DNA of 64,000 nt from NCBI GenBank assembly GCA_910586855.1, contig CAJUJH010000004.1, forward strand, positions 89,539 through 153,538, written 5' to 3'. The notes beneath the pieces were generated by a model that was not told the origin of the DNA, did no database searches, and worked only from the letters and a program-made list of their open reading frames with translations. Positions 1 through 8,214 of the stretch are shown here, piece by piece. The stretch is from Candidatus Gastranaerophilales bacterium (lineage in GTDB: Bacteria; Cyanobacteriota; Vampirovibrionia; Gastranaerophilales; Gastranaerophilaceae). How positions within the stretch are numbered: the stretch's first letter is position 1; each line of letters begins with the position of its first letter. The translations under genes were made by a program, and so were the position numbers.

Positions 1-309
1 TCATAATACAGAAGTTCAAAACGGGCATTTTTGCATGACAAAATCTAAAATACTATATTGAATTTTAAAAATCATATAAATAAAATATTATTTTATTTAT
101 ATAAAAATCTTCTTGGTGCAAAGTGGTTTTTATAGGCTTTCATTTTCCAAAAATCCCTTGGGAGTTTTTCTGGCTCTAGAGCGAAGAACCTTTTCAGAAA
201 TTACCCCTGTAGGGCGGGGCTGATAAATTAAAATAACGGGCTTTTTCCTTTGCGCTTTATTCGCTTAATGCCTTGAATAAGGCATAATAAGTGTAAAAAA
301 GGAGGAAAA
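1..309. other. Gene-poor left edge
   Basis: No coding region is convincing here. A small hairpin lies at 268-285 (ATGCCTT, loop GAAT, AAGGCAT) without a clear T-run. Together with 400-595 this stretch may be the end of an integrated element, because a tRNA 3' half sits at its right border; that is inference. Confidence 0.4.
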
Positions 310-399
310 ATGTTTAAAATACTACTTGGTTGGTTTCTTTTCTTATTTATCTATGGAAAAATTATTGACTATATTTTAGAAGAACCATTCAGATTTTAA
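310..399 (+). CDS. Possible 29-residue hydrophobic small protein
   Basis: ATG at 310 is preceded by a very strong Shine-Dalgarno (AAAAGGAGG ending about 5 nt before it). The frame runs 29 codons to TAA at 397-399. The product begins MFKILLGWFLFLFIYGK, one apparent membrane-spanning stretch, and ends in a short charged tail (EEPFRF). I recognise no family. It lies in a region that may be the end of an integrated element, where small membrane peptides are common. The strong RBS is the main argument for it; the length is too short for codon statistics to help. Confidence 0.35.
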   Translation: MFKILLGWFLFLFIYGKIIDYILEEPFRF

Positions 400-472
400 T
401 GATTATTTGAATGAAGTTGCCACAAAAATTGCAGCACACCCTCAAACTTTGTTGTAAATTTGTTGCAAAATT

Positions 473-583
473 CCTGATAAATGATGATAAAGCCTGATAA
501 CCATTGAAAAGCGAAAACGCCCCGAAAAGCATGGAAACCAATAATTCTGACAAAGTGTGATAAAACCTGAAAACCCTTGATAA
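473..583 (+). repeat. Short direct repeats beside the tRNA fragment
   Basis: CCTGATAA occurs at 473-480 and 493-500, with variants GTGATAA (557-563) and CTTGATAA (576-583). They lie just inside a partial tRNA gene, where integrase or excisionase arm sites would be expected. Function is inferred from position only. Confidence 0.3.
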
Positions 584-595
584 TAGGAGCTTTTG

Positions 596-639
596 GCTTT
601 GCACGCAGGGGGTCAGGAGTTCGAGCCTCCTATCCTCCA
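596..639 (+). other. 3' half of a tRNA-Ala(TGC) gene, probable attachment site remnant
   Basis: From the anticodon loop (TTTGCAC, 598-604, anticodon TGC at 600-602) the sequence follows a bacterial tRNA-Ala: anticodon-stem 3' strand GCAGG (605-609), variable loop GGGTC, T-stem AGGAG/CTCCT around loop TTCGAGC (615-631), acceptor 3' strand ATCCTCC and discriminator A639. CCA is not encoded. No 5' half (expected GGAGGAT acceptor strand and D-arm) is found in the 595 bases upstream. A 3' tRNA fragment of this kind is the usual scar left when an integrative element recombines into a tRNA gene. The intact copy would then lie beyond the left edge. Confidence 0.7.
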
Positions 640-648
640 AAATTATTT

Positions 649-672
649 AAAGAGCCTACAAGGCTCTTTTTT
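649..672 (+). terminator. Rho-independent terminator after the tRNA fragment
   Basis: Perfect 9-bp stem AAAGAGCCT / AGGCTCTTT with a 3-base loop, followed by more T residues. It sits 10 bases past the tRNA 3' end, as for a genuine tRNA terminator retained with the fragment. Confidence 0.75.
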
Positions 673-792
673 AGTGGGTTTAAGTGTTTTGGGTTCTTAA
701 ACGAATTTAGTCAAAGGGGTTAAAGAATAAATTTTACTGCACAAAGCTTATTATATTCTGTAAGATAGGGGGTATTTTAAAATAATAATGTT

Positions 793-1830
793 TTATTGGT
801 TAACAATAGCGATTTTTATAACATTATCTTGTCTTTTTTCAAATATTTCATATGCTTTTTCAATATTTTGAAGCGGATATTTGTGGGTAATGAGAGGCGT
901 TGTGTCAATTTTGCCTTGTTCTATAAGTGATAATATCTCTTCACAGTCGCAAGCGTCTACCCCGCCTGTTTTAAATGTGAGGTTTTTTCCATACATATCA
1001 GGCAATGGTAAAATCATTGGTTTATCATACAGTGCAACAATTGTGACAATTGCATTTGGTCTTGCTGCACTCCAAGCCATCTTAAAAGTATCTTCGCTTC
1101 CTGCGACTTCCAAAACGACATCTGCACCTCCATGAGCGCTTTCATAATTAACAACTTTAATGCAATTTTCAGGTTCAGTTACAATAATTTTTGGATAGTG
1201 CTTTTTTATAAATTCCCTTCTTGCTTCATCTTTTTCACATACAATAATTTTTTTAGGATTTTTTAACATTGTGCATATTAAAGTGCAAATTCCTGTAGGT
1301 CCTGCGCCAATAATTAATACGGTATCGTCTTCTTTGATTTCGGAAATTTTAGCCGCCCAAAAACCCGTTGCAAGTATATCGCCTGCAAAAAGAGCCTGTT
1401 CATCCGAAACTGTTTTTGGAATTTTATTTAAGCCTTGGTCTGCAAAGGGAACTCGGACATATTCTGCTTGAGCACCGTCTATTCGGCATCCTAAAGCCCA
1501 TCCGCCGTTTTTATCTATGCAATTATTAACATATCCGTTTTTACAAAAGAAGCATTCTCCGCAAAATGTTTCAACATTAACGGCTACTCTGTCTCCTGTT
1601 TTTATATTTTTTACATCTGCACCAACTTCTTCAACAATTCCAACCATCTCGTGTCCTACCGTTATGCCTAAAACAGCCTTTGGTACAAAACCATGTTTAA
1701 TATGAAGGTCGCTTGAACAAATACTGCTCATTGTAATACGAATAATTGCATCTTTTGAATTAAGAAGCTGCGGTTTGCTTTTTTCGGTTAGTTCAAAAAC
1801 TCCCGGGTTTTTATATGTATATGCAAGCAT
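793..1830 (-). CDS. Zinc-dependent alcohol dehydrogenase (MDR family)
   Basis: A 345-residue medium-chain dehydrogenase/reductase, cytosolic, expected to interconvert an alcohol and a carbonyl with NAD(P)H. Catalytic-zinc ligands are visible as C38 and H60-E61 (GHE). The structural-zinc lobe is C90, C93, C96 and C104. A Rossmann motif GAGPTG sits at 175-180, and the length is normal. The GroES-like N-terminus and the AGDILATG segment near 149 resemble isopropanol/butanediol dehydrogenases, but substrate cannot be read from sequence. It is monocistronic and divergent from the next gene. A fermentative role, such as disposing of reducing equivalents, fits the rest of the window and is inference. 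Confidence 0.9.
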   Translation of the reverse strand: MLAYTYKNPGVFELTEKSKPQLLNSKDAIIRITMSSICSSDLHIKHGFVPKAVLGITVGHEMVGIVEEVGADVKNIKTGDRVAVNVETFCGECFFCKNGYVNNCIDKNGGWALGCRIDGAQAEYVRVPFADQGLNKIPKTVSDEQALFAGDILATGFWAAKISEIKEDDTVLIIGAGPTGICTLICTMLKNPKKIIVCEKDEARREFIKKHYPKIIVTEPENCIKVVNYESAHGGADVVLEVAGSEDTFKMAWSAARPNAIVTIVALYDKPMILPLPDMYGKNLTFKTGGVDACDCEEILSLIEQGKIDTTPLITHKYPLQNIEKAYEIFEKRQDNVIKIAIVNQ

Positions 1831-1939
1831 TTTTATTCCTTTTTGTACAGATATTTATGTTACAAAAGCAATTATAGCTTAAATTTTAAAGATTTTGCAA
1901 TGTGTTGAACTTTCTTTTTCCTTGTTCTAGCATTAGTAT

Positions 1940-2872
1940 ATGAATACTGGTTTTTTAAAGCAAATAAGAATTGAACGTTATATATTCGGCATACTTATGG
2001 CGCTTTTTATGGTGTGCATTGCAGAGTTTAGCGGCGAAAAAGAAATTATTTTCCCTGAAATCTGTGCACTTACCATTGGAGCCTGGGTTTCAGAGCAGCA
2101 GCCCTGGCAGACAAATAAAAGAAGGATATTTTTCTTAATGAGTTTTGCTGCTTTATTTGGGGTGTTGATTGTAAGATATGTTCAAATTCCTTTGATTTTT
2201 CAGGTGTGTTTATGTTTTGGCTTTACCGGGTTTATTTTGACACTTTTTAAAACAAATTTTATACCGATAATTTCAGCTTGTATTTTGCCGGTTTATCTTG
2301 AAACTACAAGCTGGGTGTACCCTGTATCTGTTGCTGTTATGTCGCTTATAATAATTTTTGCACAGTATTTAATGGAAAAATTTCATTTTCGCCCTGTTAA
2401 TAGATTTACACCTTGTGAATTTAATATCAAAACCCAAATAATAAAATGGTCAAAGCTTTTGCTGGTCTTTGGTTTAATTGCACTTATTCCCTTTAAAACG
2501 CATCAGATTTATTTTCTTGCTCCTCCTTTAATTGTTATGTTTACAGAATTTGCAAATCCAAAAAGCAAGGCAAGAAAAAAGCTTTTCTATATTATTGGTT
2601 TAATGACCTTTGCTGCATTTACAGGTTGTCTTTTAAGGTATATTCTGAATATTTATTTAAATTTTCCGCTTTATATTTGTACTGCATTAGCCTGCATAAT
2701 TCTTTTTATTGCTTTAAATAAAATTAAAATTAATTTTCCGCCTGCAGGTGCCATTCTTTTGATTCCTATGATTTTAGACAAAACATTTCTTTTTCTGTTT
2801 CCTTTTGAAGTTTTTATAGGGGCAGTTATTTTGAGTTTTACCTCAGTTTTTTTATTTAAAGATTTGAAATAA
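1940..2872 (+). CDS. Multi-pass membrane protein with internal duplication (HPP-like)
   Basis: 310 residues, about ten hydrophobic segments. The two halves look alike: each begins with a Pro-rich loop after a hydrophobic segment (IIFPEICAL near 36 and FLAPPLIVMF near 195), then a basic stretch (NKRR / KARKK), then a G-x-L-x-RY-type segment (VLIVRY / CLLRYI). The second half contains FPPAGAILLIP, reminiscent of the HPP transmembrane family; a FUSC-like exporter is an alternative. No catalytic motif and no signal peptide are evident. It lies 37 bases before the peroxiredoxin gene and may be co-transcribed with it. Transport function is a guess. Confidence 0.75.
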   Translation: MNTGFLKQIRIERYIFGILMALFMVCIAEFSGEKEIIFPEICALTIGAWVSEQQPWQTNKRRIFFLMSFAALFGVLIVRYVQIPLIFQVCLCFGFTGFILTLFKTNFIPIISACILPVYLETTSWVYPVSVAVMSLIIIFAQYLMEKFHFRPVNRFTPCEFNIKTQIIKWSKLLLVFGLIALIPFKTHQIYFLAPPLIVMFTEFANPKSKARKKLFYIIGLMTFAAFTGCLLRYILNIYLNFPLYICTALACIILFIALNKIKINFPPAGAILLIPMILDKTFLFLFPFEVFIGAVILSFTSVFLFKDLK

Positions 2873-2908
2873 TATTTATAGTAAAATTGCTTTAAAAAAG
2901 GAGGGTCT

Positions 2909-3358
2909 ATGTTTGATATAAAACTTTCAGGGCTTGATATTGAAGGAAATGAAAAAGAATTTTCTCTCAATGATTTTAAAGGGCAAAAAATTATTCTTTA
3001 TTTTTATCCAAAAGATAACACTTCAGGATGTACACAAGAAGCCTGTGATTTTCGCGATAATTTAAATCGTTTAATAAAATATGGTGTTTTAATAGGTGTG
3101 AGCCCTGATAGTATCAAAAGCCATAAGTCATTTAAGGAAAAACAAAGTTTAAATTTTATTCTTCTGTCAGATTCAGAGCACAGGCTTGCGGAAAGTTTTG
3201 GTGTTTGGGTTGAAAAATCAATGTATGGAAGAAAATATATGGGAATTGACCGTTCAACTTTTATTATCAATGAAGAAGGTGAGATTGAAAAAGAGTGGAG
3301 AAAAGTAAAAGTTAAAGGTCATGTTGATGAAGTGATTAAATATATAACAGGTGAATAA
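2909..3358 (+). CDS. bcp: Thiol peroxidase, peroxiredoxin of BCP/PrxQ type
   Basis: 149 residues with the thioredoxin-fold peroxidase layout. It reduces hydrogen peroxide and organic peroxides using thioredoxin-type donors in the cytosol. The active-site loop reads NTSGCTQEACDFRD, giving a peroxidatic C41 and a resolving C46 five residues later, the spacing of atypical 2-Cys BCP enzymes. The C-terminal GIDRSTFIINEEG block is also typical. A GGAGGG RBS precedes the ATG. It ends 3 bases before the convergent GNAT gene. Confidence 0.93.
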   Translation: MFDIKLSGLDIEGNEKEFSLNDFKGQKIILYFYPKDNTSGCTQEACDFRDNLNRLIKYGVLIGVSPDSIKSHKSFKEKQSLNFILLSDSEHRLAESFGVWVEKSMYGRKYMGIDRSTFIINEEGEIEKEWRKVKVKGHVDEVIKYITGE

Positions 3359-3361
3359 TTT

Positions 3362-3802
3362 TTACCTTTTTATCATTTCACTATATGGTAATTTTTCAAA
3401 ACCAAGTTTTTTATAGATATAACAGGCATGGGCGTTTTCTTGTTCAACTTCCAGCCTAAAGACGGCATCTCTATGAGTGTTTTCAATAAACTGCATAAAT
3501 TTTGGGATAATGCCTTTGCCTCTAAATTCTTGTTTTAGGTATAAATCTTCAAACCATATACAGGGTTTGCCAAATTCTGTTGAAAAGCTTTTTGCAATCA
3601 TCCCATAGCCTAAAATATAATCTTTGTCTTCAAAAACATATCCTTCCAAATAAGGGCTGTTTTGAATACAATGGTTAAAATCATTTTCAAAAATTTCGTC
3701 GCTTCCGTTTGTAAAAACCGCATCAGATGTATAAAATTCCCTCATCATAGAAAGAACTTCTGCTCTATCTTTTTCTTCCATCTTTCTAATTGTAAAATCC
3801 AT
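3362..3802 (-). CDS. GNAT-family N-acetyltransferase
   Basis: 146 residues matching the single-domain GNAT fold: an N-terminal strand-helix (FTIRKMEEKDRAEV), the W-F-E-D-L-Y strand and the acetyl-CoA loop QEFRGKGIIPKFM (about 91-103, the R/Q-x-x-G-x-G/A motif), then the YKKLGFEK signature near the C-terminus. It should transfer an acetyl group to an amine; whether small molecule, peptide or antibiotic cannot be told. It converges with the peroxiredoxin gene and no operon partner is evident. Confidence 0.88.
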   Translation of the reverse strand: MDFTIRKMEEKDRAEVLSMMREFYTSDAVFTNGSDEIFENDFNHCIQNSPYLEGYVFEDKDYILGYGMIAKSFSTEFGKPCIWFEDLYLKQEFRGKGIIPKFMQFIENTHRDAVFRLEVEQENAHACYIYKKLGFEKLPYSEMIKR

Positions 3803-3944
3803 TTTTGAAACCCTTTTTTATTTTAAAATCTTGAATCTACTATAACAAAAAAACAAACTACCTGATTGGGGTGTATATTTTTAACATTACTTAATGTAAT
3901 TTCATCTTATAAATAATTTTAGGCAAAAAGGAAATAAAAATAAG

Positions 3945-4355
3945 ATGGAGAATAAAATTTCAATTTATATAGTTGAAAATTATGATTTAACACGAGCTTT
4001 ACTAAAACAGGTTTTATCAAATGAGTTTAATCTTTTAGGTGAATTTAATGAGGAAGACTCTTGCTTTAAGGCTTTTAAAGATATTCAATCAGATGTAATT
4101 TTAATGGATTTAAAATTCCCCTATAAAAAATCATTTAATTTTATAGATAAAATTAAAACAAAATACCCTGATACAAAAATTATTATTTTAAGTGCAATTG
4201 ATGATGAAGAGATTATGTATACATCAGCTGTTCTTGGGGTCTCCGGGTATATTTTAAAAGATATTGATTTTAATACCTTAAAAGAAACAATTAAACAAAT
4301 TCATATAGGTAAAATGTGTTTCCAAATGAAGGAAGAAATTAAGACTTTGGTTTAA
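3945..4355 (+). CDS. Stand-alone response-regulator receiver domain
   Basis: 136 residues that are almost entirely a CheY-like receiver. Phospho-acceptor D55 lies in VILMDL, the switch Ser is in IILSAIDD (about 83) and the conserved Lys in GYILKD (about 105). The acidic pocket that is usually Asp-Asp/Glu-Asp reads E11-N12 here. There is no DNA-binding output domain: after the receiver only about 20 residues remain. The receiver is NarL-like in sequence. It may act through protein contacts or be a truncated NarL-type regulator. No kinase is adjacent; the nearest in the window is about 14 kb away. Confidence 0.85.
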   Translation: MENKISIYIVENYDLTRALLKQVLSNEFNLLGEFNEEDSCFKAFKDIQSDVILMDLKFPYKKSFNFIDKIKTKYPDTKIIILSAIDDEEIMYTSAVLGVSGYILKDIDFNTLKETIKQIHIGKMCFQMKEEIKTLV

Positions 4356-4449
4356 AAGATAATGCCATTGTATAATGTAAATCACTGTAATTATTTAATA
4401 TCCCCTTTAATTTTCTTGCTATTGCTTTATATATTGCCCCGCTAATACT

Positions 4450-4665
4450 ATGATAATTAAAATGATAGAGAACAGATTTGCAAAACTTTTAGGTGAAAAG
4501 AAGCTGGACAGGCGTGATATTGTTAAGCTGACAGGACTTGACAGCCATGTTGTTCTTAAAATTTATAAAGGCAATTATTCAAGAATAGATTTAGAAACAC
4601 TAAATAAATTATGTTTTGCACTTGAATGTGATACCAACGATATTTTTAAATACATACCTGATTAA
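4450..4665 (+). CDS. Small XRE/Cro-type DNA-binding protein
   Basis: 71 residues forming little more than one helix-turn-helix domain: LDRRDIVKLTGLDSHVVLKIYKG, then DLETLNKLCFALECDTNDIF, the pattern of short YozG/Cro-C1-like repressors. ATG 4450 is given; ATG 4462 (fifth codon) is possible because no strong RBS separates them. It probably binds DNA as a dimer. No toxin or phage genes are adjacent, and it ends 8 bases before the convergent MFS gene. Target unknown. Confidence 0.8.
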   Translation: MIIKMIENRFAKLLGEKKLDRRDIVKLTGLDSHVVLKIYKGNYSRIDLETLNKLCFALECDTNDIFKYIPD

Positions 4666-4673
4666 TGATTAGT

Positions 4674-5903
4674 CTAAAGTTTTGATTTGAAGTTCAGCTT
4701 TGAGAATCTGTAACCAAAGGCTATGCCGAAAAGCAGCATTACAATTCCAAATAATATAAACGTATTTGCTATTCCTATTAAATTTGCAATAAACCCTGCA
4801 ATAAAGCTGCTTATAGAGGTTGTTCCCATATAGCAGATGGCATTCAGGCTCATCACTCTTCCCCTTTTATCATCATCTACAATAGCTTGGGTTAGTGTAT
4901 TATCAGGTGTGATGGATGATGTCATACCAAGACCAACCATAAACATTGCAAGTATTGCGATTAATTTTGTATGGCAAAGCCCTATGGTTATAAAGCCTAT
5001 GCTGAATATGACTGCGCCTGCAAATAAAATTCGCCTTAAGCCTGTAAGAGAAGTTTTTGCAGCTAAAAACAGAGAAGCAAATAAGGCGCCGATTCCTGCG
5101 GCACCCATTAAAAATCCTAATGTATCTGCTTTATCATGCAAAATTTCAGCTGTGTAAATCGGCATAAGCATAGGATATGTCATACCAATGAAACTAAATA
5201 CCGCAAGATATAATAAAAGTGTTAAAATTTCAGGCGTTTTAATTGCATAATCAATTCCCTCTTTTAAACCTTCAAGTATGGTTTCATTTTGAATTTTTCC
5301 GCATTTAACATCTTTTATCTTTAGTGCCTTTACTAAAAATATCATAGGAACTATGCACAAAAAATTTACAAAAAAGCAAACAGTAATTCCCGTGTGTGCT
5401 ATTAAAAGTCCTCCTATTGCAGGTCCCAGAAGTCTTGCAACATTAAAACAGGTTGAATTTAATGATATAGCGTTTCCAAGGTCTTTGGGGTCATCTACAA
5501 GACAAACGAAGGTTGATTGCCTTAAAGGCACATCAATTGCCGCTATACAGTTTAAAAATACTCCAAGGGCTATAATATTCCATATTTGAACAACATTAAA
5601 AAAAGTAAGAATAGTGATTAAAAGCGCTTGAAGACAAAACAGAATCTGTACCGTGATTAAGAGTTTATGCCTGTGGAATTTATCAATAATTACCCCTGCA
5701 AAAGGCGTTAAAATAAATAACGGAATGGCGTTAAAAAACATAACAGTGCCCATAGTAAGCGGCGATTTTGTCATATCATAGACAAGCCAAGCAATTGCAA
5801 CGTTTTGAATCCAGATTCCTATTTGAGAGATTGCAATGCCTGGGAAAAATAATCTGAAATTTCTGTATTTTAGTGCCCTGAATGCTGATGCGAGCCCGTG
5901 CAT
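4674..5903 (-). CDS. MFS transporter (MFS_3/EntS-like exporter)
   Basis: 409 residues with about twelve transmembrane helices and the MFS signature between TM2 and TM3 (GVIIDKFHRHK, about 70-80). The halves are joined by a loop near 200. Best resemblance is to drug/siderophore exporters of the MFS_3 group; substrate unknown. It starts 3 bases after the last gene of the hydrogenase-like operon and should be the distal gene of that transcript. No functional link between transporter and complex is obvious. Confidence 0.85.
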   Translation of the reverse strand: MHGLASAFRALKYRNFRLFFPGIAISQIGIWIQNVAIAWLVYDMTKSPLTMGTVMFFNAIPLFILTPFAGVIIDKFHRHKLLITVQILFCLQALLITILTFFNVVQIWNIIALGVFLNCIAAIDVPLRQSTFVCLVDDPKDLGNAISLNSTCFNVARLLGPAIGGLLIAHTGITVCFFVNFLCIVPMIFLVKALKIKDVKCGKIQNETILEGLKEGIDYAIKTPEILTLLLYLAVFSFIGMTYPMLMPIYTAEILHDKADTLGFLMGAAGIGALFASLFLAAKTSLTGLRRILFAGAVIFSIGFITIGLCHTKLIAILAMFMVGLGMTSSITPDNTLTQAIVDDDKRGRVMSLNAICYMGTTSISSFIAGFIANLIGIANTFILFGIVMLLFGIAFGYRFSKLNFKSKL

Positions 5904-5906
5904 AAA

Positions 5907-6668
5907 TTATTTTCTTTCTCTTATATAATCCAGAATGCCGTTAATGAATGTTAAAGGGTGAACAGGACATCCAGGGATGTATAAATCAACTTTGTATTTT
6001 TCTAAAAAGCTTCTATCAATTTCAGTGGAATTTTGGTATACCCCGCCTGAAATTGCACAGGTTCCGCAAAGGATTACAATTTTTGGGTCAGGTACTGCTT
6101 TATAGCAGTCTTCAAGAGCGTATACCATATTTTTTGTAATGGGTCCCGTGATAACAAGCCCGTCTGCATGGCGCGGGGAGGCTACAAAATCAATTCCAAA
6201 TCTTCCCATATCAAAATTAACATTTGATGCAGCGTTTAATTCCATCTCACATCCGTTGCAGCCTCCTGCTGAAACTTGTCTTAATTTTAGAGATTTAGAA
6301 AAAACTGATGTTATTTCTTTTTTAACTTCAACCGCTGTTTTGTAGAAAAGCTCTTCCGTTGTTCTTTCATCTATAACAAGATTTTCTCTTTTAGAAGATG
6401 TCAGTTTATAAAAGTTTGAAAAATTAATTGCGTTTCTCTCGCAAATATTTTTACAGGCTCCGCAAAATGTGCATTTACCTATATCTATTTTTAAAGGATT
6501 AATATTCAAAGCTCCTGTAGGGCAAACGCTTAAGCATTTTTTGCAATTGTCGCAATTTGAATTTTTCAAAATGGGCAATCCTCTAAATTGCTCTCTCATT
6601 GGGGCATTTTGAATATCTTTTATAAATTGTTCCCCTTGGAATATTCTTGATTTTAGTGTATCAAACAT
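5907..6668 (-). CDS. Fused ferredoxin/NuoB-like small subunit of hydrogenase-4-like complex
   Basis: 253 residues fusing two subunits that are separate in hydrogenase-4 (HyfH and HyfI). The N-terminal part has two 4Fe-4S motifs (C39, C42, C45, C49 and C66, C69, C72, C76). The C-terminal part is NuoB/small-subunit-like, with cluster ligands C137 and C140 (GGCNGCE), C204 (LCGTC) and C234 (IPGCP). All cluster ligands are intact, so electron transfer should work although the partner large subunit lacks Ni-Fe ligands. It follows the large-subunit gene by 18 bases in a minus-strand operon. It would sit on the cytoplasmic face and take electrons from ferredoxin or a similar donor. Confidence 0.88.
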   Translation of the reverse strand: MFDTLKSRIFQGEQFIKDIQNAPMREQFRGLPILKNSNCDNCKKCLSVCPTGALNINPLKIDIGKCTFCGACKNICERNAINFSNFYKLTSSKRENLVIDERTTEELFYKTAVEVKKEITSVFSKSLKLRQVSAGGCNGCEMELNAASNVNFDMGRFGIDFVASPRHADGLVITGPITKNMVYALEDCYKAVPDPKIVILCGTCAISGGVYQNSTEIDRSFLEKYKVDLYIPGCPVHPLTFINGILDYIRERK

Positions 6669-6686
6669 TCATTTATCCTTTTATTT

Positions 6687-8210
6687 TTATAGGTCAAATC
6701 CTGAATAAGAAAGGTTAAAACTTTTATTGCAGAGAGGAAAATCTGAAACTCCGTTATTCCTTACTGCAAGCGCTAAACCATACCAGTTATTAAAAGATGG
6801 GTCTTTAATTTTATAACGGGTTAAATTTCCTGAATTATCGGTCATTGCTATATGAACGACTTCTCCCCTCCATCCTTCAACAACGGATATTGCAAAAGAA
6901 TCTTTGCTGTTTTCCTTACTTAAGACTTCATATCCTGAATTAACAGGTTCATTTTTAAATTCTTTTAATTTTTCAAAAATCTTTCTTACCATTGAAATGG
7001 AATCAATGATTTCTTTATATCTTAATTGAAATCTTGAATTTACATCTCCTGTCCCTTCAAATTTCTCTTTCTTAAAATTAAGTTCTTTAATCCATTTATC
7101 AGGGTAATCAAACCTGGAATCAAGGTTTACGCCTGACGCACGGGCTGCAATACCTACAAGCCCAAGTTCCTGCGCGCGCTCAGTGCTTATGGTTCCTGTT
7201 TTTTCAAGCCTTGACATAACCGTTGAATTTTTAAGCATGGTTTTAACCATCCTTGTAACGTCAGATTCAACTTTATCAAGAGTTTTAAGTGCGCGCTTAA
7301 TTTTTTCTTCTTCTATATCAAAATTTACACCGCCAAGTGTTATAAGTCCTCTTCCAAATCTGCTGCCTGAAAATTCAAGCATAGTATTTATTACAAGAGT
7401 TCTTGTCGCCCCAAAAACGCTGGCACCCATTAAATATGCTATATCGCCTGAAATTGCACCTAAATCCCCTATGTGAATTGCAGCCCTCTCCATTTCAAGC
7501 GCCATCTTCCTTATTAATTGCGCTTTATTTGAAACTGAAATTCCTTTAACAGTTTCCATAATATTTGAATAGGCTAAGCTATAGGCTATAACACTATCTC
7601 CTGCGATTGATTCAATAAGCTGGTTTGAAGGAGCTTGCACCATAAGGTTTTCAACCCCTTTATGCTGGTACCCTAAAGCTATTTCAAGGTGATAAACATT
7701 TTCTCCGTTGCACATAAACCTAAAATGCCCGGGTTCAATAATCCCTGCGTGGATTGGACCTACTGCAACTTCGTGGATTTCATCTCCTTCCATCTTAAAG
7801 AACGGATAATTTGTTTTACCGTCTCCCATTTTTCTTAAAGGTTTTAACCAGGGGTGATTTAAGGGTTCAATTTTAAATTCTTCAAAAAATTCTCTTTCAA
7901 AATTATGAAATGAAGGGATTATATTTGTAAGGCACTCATAGCTTTTAATTCCCGCATGGAAAATGGATGAAGTTATATAAAATCCGCCTTCTTTATCGCT
8001 TGCTGCAGCAGGCTTATTTTGTCCGTCATCTGCCAAAGCAACAAAAAGTTTTACCTGCCCTCTGCCCCAGTCTTTTCCAAAAAATGCAATCGGGCGCATT
8101 TTATCAATTGTGACAAGGCTTATTATTTCATTCCTTAAATCATCAATATCAAGGGTTGGGATATCATTTAAATTTACCTTAGTGTTATTTTTTATTTTAA
8201 TCCAATTCAT
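6687..8210 (-). CDS. Hydrogenase-4-like large subunit (NuoC-NuoD/HyfG-like) lacking Ni-Fe ligands
   Basis: 507 residues: a NuoC-like N-terminal domain (about 1-120) fused to a NuoD/HyfG-like domain (about 145-507, opening with GPIHAGIIEPGHFRF and GYQHKGVE). In true Ni-Fe hydrogenases two CxxC pairs bind the metal. The first position reads A203-G-D-S206, and the C-terminal segment (DFPLCNKSFNLSYSG) keeps only one Cys and no CxxC. The protein therefore cannot hold a standard Ni-Fe centre and fits the Ehr (energy-converting-hydrogenase-related) group, whose electron acceptor is unknown. It is the fifth gene of the operon, 4 bases after the preceding membrane subunit. Confidence 0.88.
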   Translation of the reverse strand: MNWIKIKNNTKVNLNDIPTLDIDDLRNEIISLVTIDKMRPIAFFGKDWGRGQVKLFVALADDGQNKPAAASDKEGGFYITSSIFHAGIKSYECLTNIIPSFHNFEREFFEEFKIEPLNHPWLKPLRKMGDGKTNYPFFKMEGDEIHEVAVGPIHAGIIEPGHFRFMCNGENVYHLEIALGYQHKGVENLMVQAPSNQLIESIAGDSVIAYSLAYSNIMETVKGISVSNKAQLIRKMALEMERAAIHIGDLGAISGDIAYLMGASVFGATRTLVINTMLEFSGSRFGRGLITLGGVNFDIEEEKIKRALKTLDKVESDVTRMVKTMLKNSTVMSRLEKTGTISTERAQELGLVGIAARASGVNLDSRFDYPDKWIKELNFKKEKFEGTGDVNSRFQLRYKEIIDSISMVRKIFEKLKEFKNEPVNSGYEVLSKENSKDSFAISVVEGWRGEVVHIAMTDNSGNLTRYKIKDPSFNNWYGLALAVRNNGVSDFPLCNKSFNLSYSGFDL

Positions 8211-8214
8211 GTCT

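Noticed and set aside
389..640. 83-codon minus-strand frame over the tRNA fragment
   Set aside because: It runs antisense through the tRNA 3' half and the direct repeats, with no RBS and no protein-like composition.
6687..8210. Calling the complex a Ni-Fe hydrogenase
   Set aside because: Both Ni-Fe CxxC pairs are missing from the large subunit.
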